Below are positions 11,499 through 20,454 of a DNA stretch of 64,000 nt, piece after piece. The translations under genes were made by a program, and so were the position numbers. Position 1 is the first letter of the stretch. Each line of letters starts with the position of its first letter. A model generated the notes under the pieces. That model was not told where the DNA came from, ran no database searches, and was given only the letters and a program-made list of their open reading frames with translations. The DNA is from Owenia fusiformis (Eukaryota > Annelida > Polychaeta > Sabellida > Oweniidae): NCBI GenBank assembly GCA_903813345.2, contig CAIIXF020000004.1:13600196-13664195 (forward strand), written 5' to 3'.

Positions 11499-11990
11499 TC
11501 ACAATAAATGTTTCACAGTGTGACAAGAATATTTTAGCCAATCCAAATCGACGTGATACAATTTTGTTTCAGAATGTGGTCCATAACCTTTCAACAACAC
11601 TGGTATACTATGAGTGTCACGGTTGTGTTGAGAAAGATAAATCCTCCATATTTTCCATCCAGGATCGACATTGTAGCTACCATCCGCCATTTTGAATTGT
11701 GTGATCACCTGAGACCATTCCTGGCTAGATAGATGTATAACTATCGGACCTTCCTCTTCTGTATCTCTCAGTATGTCATTTATACTTGAATTGATGTGTG
11801 TTAAACTAGACTGTGCAAGAGGTTCTCGCCCCTCAATCACTTTTCTGCGGTTCGTAGCAGTGACAGATGTATAAATATTCGGAAAATATATACATGCTCC
11901 AAACACGTCGGCGATCAATTGTTTACTTGAATGAGTATCTGGCTTACAATCTACCAGCACATATTGATATGGCTTTGCTGTAACCTTATT
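11499..11990 (-). pseudogene. Downstream part of Polinton ATPase reading frame, after in-frame stop
   Basis: This frame continues the ATPase frame without shift, separated only by a single stop codon at 11991-11993. Its first part (KPYQYVLVDCKPDT and on) fits the segment that follows the ATP-binding core in Polinton ATPases, where a conserved PYxYxLxD-like strand is expected. About 100 further residues end at 11499 and are unrecognised. Either the stop truncated a once longer protein, or readthrough or a base error is involved. I cannot choose between these. It may equally include a second, fused protein. Confidence 0.55.
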
Positions 11991-12830
11991 TTACACCTCC
12001 ATAAATCTGTCCTTATTTTTCTCAAATATTCTGTCTGCCAGCATACCAATTTGTCTCCTGTCTGAGGGACATTTCCAAAGGACCACATACTGAGCATTTC
12101 TGGATATTTCCGTGTTGCACTTTCCCTTAGGAAAAGCATTTTGAAGCAGGAGGATAACACTGGTATTTCTATGTCTTCCTTGAGTAAATAGCTTAGATAC
12201 AATGGTGGAATCCTTCGCTAGATCCATCAAATCATCTAAAACGATGATATTGTTGTATGAATCATCCAAATTTGACAGATTATCCTCGTAATCAGGTAGT
12301 CCTTCGATGAAATGTATATCTCTTTTAAGGCTTCTTTTCATATCCTTGTAAACGTCTTGATATTGACCATAATACCACATGATTCGTCTCCTTTTGTGAT
12401 TGTCGTAGTTGATATGATCCATCTCCAGTAATTGCCTTACAAAATATGTTTTGCCACTCTGTGTTGGTGCTATGACTAACATGGAGAACTTGTGACGAAA
12501 CCTAAACTCTGGATAAGGTTCAGTAGTCATAACATTGGGCAAGTAAGACTTTAACGAAATGTTATTCGTTTGTTTGACAGCTGAAGTTTTTCTTTGTTTG
12601 GGTTTATGACTAACGGTATGTTGAAACATTTGTTCAGTATATGAGAGGCGACATTCTCCAAACTCCGTGAGCCAACTGCTACATTTAGCTTTCTTTAACC
12701 AGAGTTGCCGTTCAGCACTGTTAAGTTTATGTACTTGACTGAGATGTGTGTTAATCGTTTTTAAATTCCCTTTTCCGCAAATGGGACAGGATTTACGATT
12801 CATATACGGCATGATATGTTGCGTGATCAA
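11991..12830 (-). CDS. Polinton-type DNA packaging ATPase (FtsK/HerA superfamily), truncated by stop
   Basis: A 279-codon frame. Residues 15-34 form a C2H2 finger (C15, C18, H29, H34). Residues 121-128, APTQSGKT, are the Walker A loop; 195-200, IIVLDD, are Walker B; SVILLLQN at 224-231 fits the following sensor strand. Polintons and related viruses use this ATPase to package DNA into capsids in the host nucleus or cytoplasm. The finger fused to the front is not something I know as standard. The frame ends early at 11991 although the same frame resumes at once. Codon use and direction match the neighbouring minus-strand frame at 13350-13769. Family assignment is firm; activity is doubtful. Confidence 0.82.
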   Translation of the reverse strand: MITQHIMPYMNRKSCPICGKGNLKTINTHLSQVHKLNSAERQLWLKKAKCSSWLTEFGECRLSYTEQMFQHTVSHKPKQRKTSAVKQTNNISLKSYLPNVMTTEPYPEFRFRHKFSMLVIAPTQSGKTYFVRQLLEMDHINYDNHKRRRIMWYYGQYQDVYKDMKRSLKRDIHFIEGLPDYEDNLSNLDDSYNNIIVLDDLMDLAKDSTIVSKLFTQGRHRNTSVILLLQNAFPKGKCNTEISRNAQYVVLWKCPSDRRQIGMLADRIFEKNKDRFMEV

Positions 12831-12945
12831 ATGAGCTTTTTATAGTGATGGAAATGAAAGTGTCACTGTATTTTATAGCTTCTTCTAAACAAGTGGGTTC
12901 TGAAAATGTCCTCAAGAGGCCTTCACGTTAGTTCTATATGGATTC

Positions 12946-13290
12946 TATTGTGGTTCTATTCGAATTCGCCAGTTGTTCTGTATGACTTTTGTATGGATTC
13001 TCCTGGGGTTCTCTATGGATTCTCCTGGGGTTCTCTATGGGTTCTCTATGGATTCTCCTGGGATTCTGAATGGATTCTCCTGGGATTCTGAATGGATTCT
13101 CCTGGGATTCTGAATGGATTCTCCTGGGATTCTGAATGGATTCTCCTGGGATTCTGAATGGATTCTCCTGGAATTCTGAATGGATTCTCATAGGGTTTTG
13201 TATGGGTTCTCCTGGGGTTCTGAATGGATTCTCCTGGGGTTCTCTCAGGGTTCTGAACGGATTCTCCTGGGGTTCTGTATGGGTTCTCAA
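12946..13290. repeat. 22-bp minisatellite inside Polinton-type element
   Basis: Tandem copies of about tggattctcctgggattctg plus aa, with variants (ggttctctatgg, ggggttctg). Since 22 is not a multiple of three, all three minus frames are open and read as repeats such as IPGESIQNPRRIHSESQ. Those frames are repeat artefacts unless transcript data say otherwise. The array separates the ATPase start from the poly-Asp gene. Confidence 0.85.
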
Positions 13291-13349
13291 AGTACTCTGT
13301 ATATGAAAGAAGAAGAAGAGGAAATGTCGTGTATATCATTGATTATTGT

Positions 13350-13430
13350 TTATTTGTTATTTTTGGGAATATTGTATGGTCTATACAAGGCCCTTTTAAT
13401 TTTCTTCTTTTTTAACTTAGCCTTGACGTT

Positions 13431-13509
<79 letters not shown>

Positions 13510-13769
13510 CTATGTTTATGTTTGTATACCTTTGGACCATGCAGATTATGTTCTTCAACATATTTCTTTCGACGCTCAATCTGGGCTTTAGCTCTATCTT
13601 CCACTGCTTGCATGGGAGATACCACCTGTATTGGTTCTTTAATGGTATTGACAGCTATCAATCTCATTCGTTTACCTCCAAATCCCTTTTGATTGCTCCT
13701 TCCTGCTTTTATTATTCTTTGCCACTTTTCAGCATCGTTTACCACGGGTACGACCTTCATTGTTTTCAT
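13350..13769 (-). CDS. Basic protein with poly-aspartate tract, Polinton-encoded, unknown function
   Basis: A 139-codon frame starting MKTMKVVPV. The N-terminal half is basic and mostly regular (GKRMRLIAVNTIKEP, then DRAKAQIERRKKYVEEHN). Then comes an uninterrupted run of about 26 Asp encoded by GAT repeats (plus strand 13431-13508), then a very basic tail KAKLKKKKIKRALYRPY. I do not recognise the family. A small, charged, nucleic-acid-binding or capsid-associated role is a guess from charge and context. The Asp run looks like microsatellite expansion and probably varies in length between individuals. Coding status rests on the non-repeat 88 N-terminal codons. Confidence 0.5.
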
Positions 13770-14561
13770 GATGTGACTCGATTGAAGAACAAGAGGTAAT
13801 ATGGTTGGTATTTTTTCTTCATGACATTATATACTCGGGGATAAATATTAGGTCACATTTGAGGTCACATACGGTTTAAATAGATTATCAAATTTGTAAC
13901 ATGAATGATGTGGTGACCTTGAGGTTTTACCGCTTTACATTATGTTTGATCATATATATTATATTCTTTATTATTTTCACAGTTAAATTCAGAATGATAT
14001 AATGTTTCTCAAATATTAGGTCTATCTAAATAAAATAAAATTCATTAAATTTATTTAATATGATGGTATTTAAAATAAGGTTTATGTGTCACAAGTGCAA
14101 TGATACGGGTATACAAAGTCATTTCAAGAGCGTGTAAATACTGGACTAGTAAGCCACACTTCACTTTGTTTATAAACCACTAAAACAAAACAACACAGCG
14201 TTCTTAACATAAAAAATACTGCTTACCAATTATAAGATTAACTCGCTTGCCCTCGAAGCATCATAAGCATCATCGTGTTACAGGTCAAAGTTTGGTAAGG
14301 CTAGACTGAATTACATGACAGCTGATAACTATATATGAGCTTCTGTAGAACATTAAGTCAAACGATATTGAGGGCGTATTTTTGTACATGCTTTTTTGAC
14401 CGCAGGCAAGATTTTAATCCTAAAAATTAGCTAGATCATGGTTATACCACAATAGAATGGCGCTAAATACCGCTGTGTAAAACAATACTATTGAATAATA
14501 AACAACTGTTACAATTTCACTTGCACCTCGGTTAAACAAAAATACAGTGTAAACCTCTCTC
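13770..14561. other. Polinton interior without recognisable gene
   Basis: AT-rich, stop-rich sequence between the poly-Asp frame and the right inverted repeat. It shows none of the expected polymerase, integrase or capsid genes. Confidence 0.5.
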
Positions 14562-15376
14562 ACGTTGAACTATGAACTAGTTGTGAATATGTATAACAAA
14601 AAAAAATGGACTCTTAAAATGAACAGTATTTAAGGATCATGTTAGATATAGCACGACCCGGTAAGTTAAATTTATAGAACATTTTGATCATACAGTCTAT
14701 ACGATTTCAACCAGTTTTAACCGGATGTTGAGGGAAATCTCATCGATGAGGCAACGTTGAAACGTTCTGAAATCGTCTAAATGTTCGAAAAACGTTGGTA
14801 TCAACTCTGACGGCACGAAAACGTTCGGAAATTCCATCGATGACGTAGTTGATGAAAACGGGGAATACCCTTGAGCGAAACGAAATGGACTCTTTCTGTT
14901 TAGGATTATACCGAATTGACCCCTAGTTAAATATGTTAAAGTTTAATTTATTGAACAATTTTGAGTAATAAATACTTACACTTCAACTTATTTCAATCGA
15001 TATATCCGATGGCTCTCCTAAATCAATCTAAAATCATCCTGCTATTTGTAAAGAAATGACAATTGTATGGCTTGTTATCATACTACGACCTACCAACGTT
15101 ATAGTCCTGGAACATTGGATAATGTCTGGCTTCTGGAAAAGTCAACCTCGATGTCAATCCGGACGTCGACCTTACGTTTGCGGGGGTGTGGAATTCGAGT
15201 CCTATAGGACTGGTTTAATAAAAGGGGATTACCCTGTTTTCTAGGTGGGAATTCCCTGAATGACGCAGTAGATGAAAAATGGGGAATACCCGTTTTGCAC
15301 CCCCTACACATCGATGAACCCCCTTCCATAGGGATACGTGTTAAAGATATTTGAAACTCTCTAAATGACAACTACT
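14562..15376 (-). repeat. Right terminal inverted repeat of Polinton-type element
   Basis: Inverse of 10280-10965, ending GACAACTACT before the TACGTT duplication. It holds a 127-base segment (14855-14981) missing on the left. That segment contains a second copy of a motif (gggaatacccc-type block plus gatga) also present nearer the end at 15275-15295. Confidence 0.87.
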
Positions 15377-15589
15377 TACGTTTATCATTTATTGCGGGAG
15401 ATCTATACGTCCATAATATGTGATATTCTTAATATAGACAACAATTCATTACCGTAATGTTCATATCCCACCATATATATCTAGCTAGTATATCTATAGG
15501 CGATCACGTTTTATAGTTAATATAAGCCTATGTATCATCATGTTTTCTTTGGTGTAGAGCAAATGGAGGATATATGGAATTCTTATTTC

Positions 15590-15781
15590 TTTCGTGGTGT
15601 CTACTGACGTCTTAATCACTTTAGCAGCCGATTCAACAAAGCTCAGAAGAACATTTCCACCTTCTGGTACATCAAAGAAGCTAGGATATATTGACTTGAT
15701 GGATGATTTCATTGCTTGTCTCAAGCAATCAGTCCAGCAAAAACAGGATAATCTCATTGCTACTTTTAAAAAAGTAAAATG
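15590..15781 (+). other. Unassigned open frame in intron 4
   Basis: Open on both strands. On the plus strand a possible acceptor (actttagcag at 15627) leads into a frame reading RRTFPPSGTSKKLGYIDLMD and ending FKKVK before a stop. No domain is recognised and no donor is evident. It could be a terminal exon of an unrelated transcript or chance. Low confidence. Confidence 0.2.
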
Positions 15782-15938
15782 ACATCACCAATCAGCTAAA
15801 TATATTACAGTTTCTGTTTTGTGCCATAGGCGGCGCGCAAGGCTTATTTGAAGGGGTTATTCCAGTGAAATGGTCCAGAGTAGGAGTGGGGGAATCTCCC
15901 AAAATACAGAGTTTGTATTGGGTCGCGTATCTCCCATT

Positions 15939-16216
15939 AGTTCAACAAGTTAAACCTAGTCTGGGCCTTATTTCCCATCTGACATATCTTGTGGCCCGCC
16001 CTAGGTTTAACTTCCGTGCCTATTCAGCCCTTGATGCAAAATATTCAATGGTGGTCTATGGCAGCGCATGTAATTTCATGCGCGTTTAATTAATAACTGA
16101 TACTGAGAATTTGCAACAAATGAAAGCATACCACGGAAGTTAAACCCAATCACGGCAACAAGAACATTCAGATTAATAAATGAAAGCCGTGGTATTGGGT
16201 TTAACTTGTTGAACTA
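15939..16216. mobile_element. MITE with AGTTCAACAAGTTAAAC ends
   Basis: Left end agttcaacaagttaaacct and right end gggtttaacttgttgaact are inverse. Inside, a second inverse pair (taggtttaacttccgtg / cacggaagttaaaccca) gives four related arms. It is about 278 bp and non-coding. Confidence 0.75.
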
Positions 16217-16234
16217 ATCTCCCATGTGATAGAT

Positions 16235-16868
16235 CCATATAAAGCAGGACCATATAGGAGTCCAACTTACTGTTGTCCGCCATTTTAAATATCATGTAAT
16301 AGATACAAATGAGGCTTGTAGGACCATTTAGGAATCCAACTTACTATTGTCCGCCATTTTGAATATCATGTAATAGATACAAGGCTTGTAGGACCATTTA
16401 GGAATCCAACGTACTGTTGTCCGCCATTTTGAATATCATGTAATAGATACAAGGCTTGTAGGACCATTTAGGAATCCAACTTACTATTGTTCGCCATTTT
16501 GAATATCATGCAATAGATACAAGGCTTGTAGGACCATTTAGGAATCCAACTTACTATTGTTCGCCATTTTGAATATCATGCAATAGATACAAGGCTTGTA
16601 GGACCATTTAGGAATCCAACGTACTGTTGTTCGCCATTTTGAATATCATGTAATAGATACAAGGCTTGTAGGACCATTTAGGAATCCAACTTACTATTGT
16701 TCGCCATTTTGAATATCATGCAATAGATACAAGGCTTGTAGGACCATTTAGGAATCCAACTTACTATTGTCCGCCATTTTGAATATCATGCAATAGATAC
16801 AAGGCTTGTAGGACCATTTAGGAATCCAACGTACTGTTGTCCGCCATTTTGAATATCATGTAATACGT
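16235..16868. repeat. 70-bp satellite, about nine copies
   Basis: Units start aaggcttgtaggaccattta at 16381, 16451, 16521, 16591, 16661, 16731 and 16801, exactly 70 bp apart. Slightly variant units lie before 16381. Each unit carries tgtccgccattttgaatatc or the variant tgttcgccatttt. The array ends 130 bp before protease exon 5. A diverged relative occurs at 25860-25960. Confidence 0.93.
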
Positions 16869-16999
16869 AGGACCATATTTAGGGAAAGTTCAGGGGAAGA
16901 GCCTAACATCAAATACATGTAATACTTAATACCCATGGGAGTATCTCACTTCTTCTGGGTCCAGACCAAAAGTTTTATTTATCTTTTTTTGTTTATTAG

Positions 17000-17118
17000 A
17001 TACACGCCTGAAGAACGAGCCCCTTTCTCTTGGGTCGTTTCACTATCTGATGATAAAAGGGAACATTTTTGCTCTGGAGTTATTCTGAGCGATAGATGGA
17101 TAATGACGGCGGGCCACT
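17000..17118 (+). CDS. Host gene exon 5: start of trypsin-like domain with catalytic His
   Basis: Acceptor tgtttattag at 16999. The frame enters in phase 2, as exon 4 leaves it. It encodes RYTPEERAPFSWVVSL, then FCSGVILSDRWIMTAGH, the strand-loop with the active-site His of chymotrypsin-fold proteases (consensus TAAHC). Two donors keep the phase for exon 6: 17119 (act|gtatgt), cutting just after His inside the Cys codon, a common intron site in this family, or 17149 (gtt|gtaacc), which adds MCPDENDDC and gives a His-Asp distance nearer to chymotrypsin's. The end given is the first option. Only one protease domain is involved. Confidence 0.78.
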
Positions 17119-17446
17119 GTATGTGTCCAGATGAAAACGATGACTGTTGTAACCCGGATAAGGAGTACGTACGAACAGCGTTTTTGAATTCCCAGCGGCG
17201 ATGGTGCATTGAGTAATAGGTAGTGAGATTTCCCCCAGGTATCAAAAAAGAACAAAAAGCCCCGTAGCGCAAATTACATGGTTGTATGTTTTCAACAATA
17301 AAAAACTCATCCGAGCGCACTAACACTCACATAATTGTTTTGAAGGACATCACGGTTTATTGCAATCCAAATCCTGTGGTGCACTAGCAAGAAGCCGGCG
17401 CAATTGATATACGCTGTTACCCGACAAGTTTGATACATCGTAATTA

Positions 17447-18477
17447 TGCCTTGGTCACATAGGCTCCGATTTTCACCACGGCGCCTGGCCGATGAGTATT
17501 TTGTACAAAATCGGCCGGCGAGCCCGGCCATCGAACGGACGCTGGGCGATGATCGCCCATCATCGGGCAATTTTTAGACATCGTACGGGCCCCGGCAGAG
17601 TTTTATCGCGGAGATAAAAGTTGCCGATGTCTTGGCAATTTTTCTCAACCAAACTCATCGGAACCTACCCGGCTGTGTCCCGTCCGGTCATCGTACGATT
17701 TTTTTATCTTGCGGCGCCTGGTGGCATTGCACGGTCATCTTGGGATTTTGCGTACTGATTTGTTTGATAAATCTTAATAATGATTACTTATAAAGTGATA
17801 TAAAGGTTTTAAAAATAATGAGGTAAGGAATTATAATTGCTACACAGACATTTTCTATAAAACACAAATGGAACGATTAAGCTTACTGGAAAACAATGAC
17901 ACACAATTGAATAGTTGGGCGGGTGAGTTGATCTAGTCATTCTTAGCTTATATTGACATTAATAGTGTATGTCTGACATACACATTAAATAGAGTGATAC
18001 ATTTTTATGCCTATATTCACTCATGCATATACCATTACAAATCATTTGTTTTAAAAACCTTCTGAGTGTCTATCAAACTATTTCGTTTTCAAAGGTTGCA
18101 TTCACGCCATGTGGAACAGTCATATATTGGGTCATACAGGGATTTAGTATAAATCTAGAGGCCTATAGATCGACCGATGTCCTGGCGGGTGCCGTACGGC
18201 CATCGGCAGATAGCCTTGCGATACCCGTGCGATGTCTTTCAGATTGCGGGCGCAATACTGTGCCTGTTCTAATGTGACCACACTCACGATTAGATCAAGA
18301 CATCGGTGAAAATTCACCGACGCCCGGCCGATTGAGTATTTTGTTCGAAATTGAATACAATATTGAACATAACACCCAATCGGTCGGGCGCCGGCCGATG
18401 GATCGGCGCATATGTGACCTAGGCATTACACATCGGTCGATGACTACTCATCGGCCGGCGCCTATATGACCTAGGCA
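17447..18477. mobile_element. Longest copy of the TGCC-ended Harbinger-like element, ~1.03 kb
   Basis: Left end tgccttggtcacataggctccg after TTA and right end gcgcctatatgacctaggca before TAA: inverse ends with a TWA-type 3-bp flank. It contains GC-rich ggcgcccggccgat blocks at both ends and an AT-rich middle without coding frames. A second internal end at about 18300-18425 (attgaatacaatattgaaca hairpin) suggests a nested palindromic MITE like 1579-1718. Confidence 0.65.
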
Positions 18478-18812
18478 TAACTGCTTTTGTTTAACACGTG
18501 CGAGCTTGTCATTTGCAACGCGTGGGCTCATTGTCCTATTTCGTGATACCCAGGAGACACATTTATTATATATTATGCAATGCACTAGCCCACGGGTTCT
18601 CTAACTCGAACTGATGTAACATTTTAGTTATTTCACCAAATAAACTAGAGATCCAACCTACTATTAAAGTAATATTTTGTAATATTTTCGATATGACACA
18701 TTTTTACAATAAATGATGTTGATTCATCAGTTCTTGCAATAATTCTAAATATGCATGCTCCGTCATTATAAATATTAAAGATGTGATATGAGTGAATGGA
18801 TAGTAACAGCAG

Positions 18813-19144
18813 GTACACGAAACGTATTAAATAAAGACCAAAACATCGTCCAAACAAGGAGTGTAGAAAGGGGTATACTGCACAAAGACTACAAACATTT
18901 GCCGGAAAATGATGAAATGGATATTGCGTTAATTAAAATCAAAATACCTTTTAATTTCACATACGACTATGTCCAACCTTGTCTACTTCCGGCAAGTACA
19001 TGCGCCAAAATGCTACCAGACGGCACATGCCAGGAATTTGACACATGGGGAGAGTACAAAGATTGTAAGGCGGCGGGTTGGAGTGGTGAAAAAGGTAACG
19101 ATTTAACTTCACCAATTCTAGAGATTTTTAAACTAAAAAATGCG
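18813..19144 (+). CDS. Host gene exon 6: trypsin-like domain with catalytic Asp
   Basis: Acceptor aacagcag at 18812, entered in phase 1. The product begins TRNVLNKDQN and has VERGILHKDY (consensus strand before the Asp loop), NDEMDIALIKI with the catalytic Asp, VQPCLLPAS and DCKAAGWSG (consensus CxxxGWG). SPILEIFKL then aligns with the PxVLQxVxV strand. Donor candidates are 19095 (aaag|gtaacg, phase 1) and 19145 (gcg|gtattt, phase 0); I give the later one because the frame still looks trypsin-like. The Ser195 region (GDSGG) is not in this exon and I found no convincing copy downstream in the window. Confidence 0.75.
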
Positions 19145-19234
19145 GTATTTGATCCAGACCCAGAGGCTTCGATCTTTTTGTTGCTGTGCTTATACTGCTC
19201 ATTTGATTAATTTCATGTCACCATTATATTTTAG

Positions 19235-19349
19235 GCGTCCGAAGTGGTCTGGTGATTGTATGGGTCAAGGAATCTATTGATTCGAAACATATAATTGTAA
19301 CAGAGACTACAAGGCCGGCGAAGGGGAAGAAGAATGCCCAGATTTGTAA
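19235..19349 (+). pseudogene. Possible broken cysteine-rich exon of the host gene
   Basis: After acceptor tatattttag, one frame reads RPKWSGDCMGQGIY, a TGA stop, then YNCNRDYKAGEGEEEC. The last part resembles either the acidic calcium-binding end of an LDL-receptor class A module or the AGxGxxxC segment before the catalytic Ser of trypsins. The stop at 19278-19280 and the incompatible phase make it a relic at best. The 5.6-kb element begins at 19365, directly after it. Confidence 0.25.
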
Positions 19350-20454
19350 CGTACGTACGATATGCACGGGTAGTATCTAAAGCCCCGCTATAATTTAAAA
19401 ATCGCGAGCAAGTTCCCGCTGAAATCGCGAGGAATAAAAAGAAGTCATGGGTTCTTTTTTGTGTTCTTGAATTGTATAATTTACAAAACATTTTCTTTTA
19501 ATTTTTCCCAATGATTACATGGTATTGAGACTAAAAAGCAACTGCTGGAAAAAATGTATCACAAGCGGTCGTTCTGTGGTTCGTTATTTGTCAATTGAAC
19601 AGAAAAAGTATCATTTTGAATCTTTATCTATATATTTCTATACGTTATTGGTGAAGAACGATGTTGTCCTGTGGTTGAAATAACGATAGTGATATGAAAT
19701 AAAGATGTACCGAGTTTCACTTCCTAAAGCTTTACAGAACATTTTATATTTAAATTTTATCATATCCCTCAAGGCCCCGCTTCTAGCAGGAGCAATAAAG
19801 CAAAGGTCCCGCTGAAATCAGGAGGAGGCCCCGCTGAAAACATGAGGAGGTCCCGCTGAAAACACGAGCAAGTATCTCTCAAAAATGGAGTGAATCCCGA
19901 TTATACCCTGAAAATCTCCCACTTTCGTACCCACCTTAATCCACTATTGTACCCAGTTTGATGAATACATTCTTTGTCAATACAATTCTCAATAACAGTA
20001 AATACAACTGTTTAATATAGTTCATATTATGATACGTTGTTATGGAAAACTGCAGTATCATATTTCCATGCCATTTTACAGAATAAGAAAGATCATCTGA
20101 GAAATGTGATGAGTATTAGATCGGACGAAATGTTAAACATTTAACCTCATTTTCATAATTTGAAGTAATATAAGTTATTGAATGATTTGAAGTGCTATAT
20201 AGGATATATTGTGCTAAAAAATATATCCTATGTTGCGCTTCACATCGTTGTATAACGTTTTTTATCGTGTGATCTTGCTACATAGTCCATAGGAAATATT
20301 CTGTATTCTCTGTATTGCAACTGTCCCCTCTGTTCCATCTTTGAGTACAAGTCGATATTCAGTAAGATACACGAATAAGCGTGCGTTTAGGTCAACCTAA
20401 AATGATTTAGTCAGAATAATGTTTATGAATATTATTCCTATATCAATCTCCTGT

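Larger units (their letters stand above)
10280..15376. mobile_element. Short Polinton/Maverick-type element, 5.1 kb
   Basis: Bounded by perfect 6-bp target duplications (TACGTT) and long inverted repeats starting AGTAGTTGTC. The 5'-AG start, 6-bp duplication, ends of several hundred bases and a minus-strand FtsK/HerA-type packaging ATPase all fit Polintons. The usual element is 15-20 kb and also encodes protein-primed DNA polymerase, retroviral-type integrase, capsid proteins and a protease; none of these is visible. This is therefore a deletion derivative or non-autonomous form needing help in trans. It sits inside intron 4 of the host gene, on the opposite strand. Confidence 0.85.

Noticed and set aside
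12934-13339. Proline/glutamine-rich repeat proteins (IPGESIQNPRRIHS)
   Set aside because: Frame-shifted readings of a 22-bp minisatellite; all three frames give similar peptides.
16235-16868. CRISPR-like array from regular 70-bp spacing
   Set aside because: The whole 70-bp unit is conserved with no unique spacers, and the genome is eukaryotic; it is a satellite.
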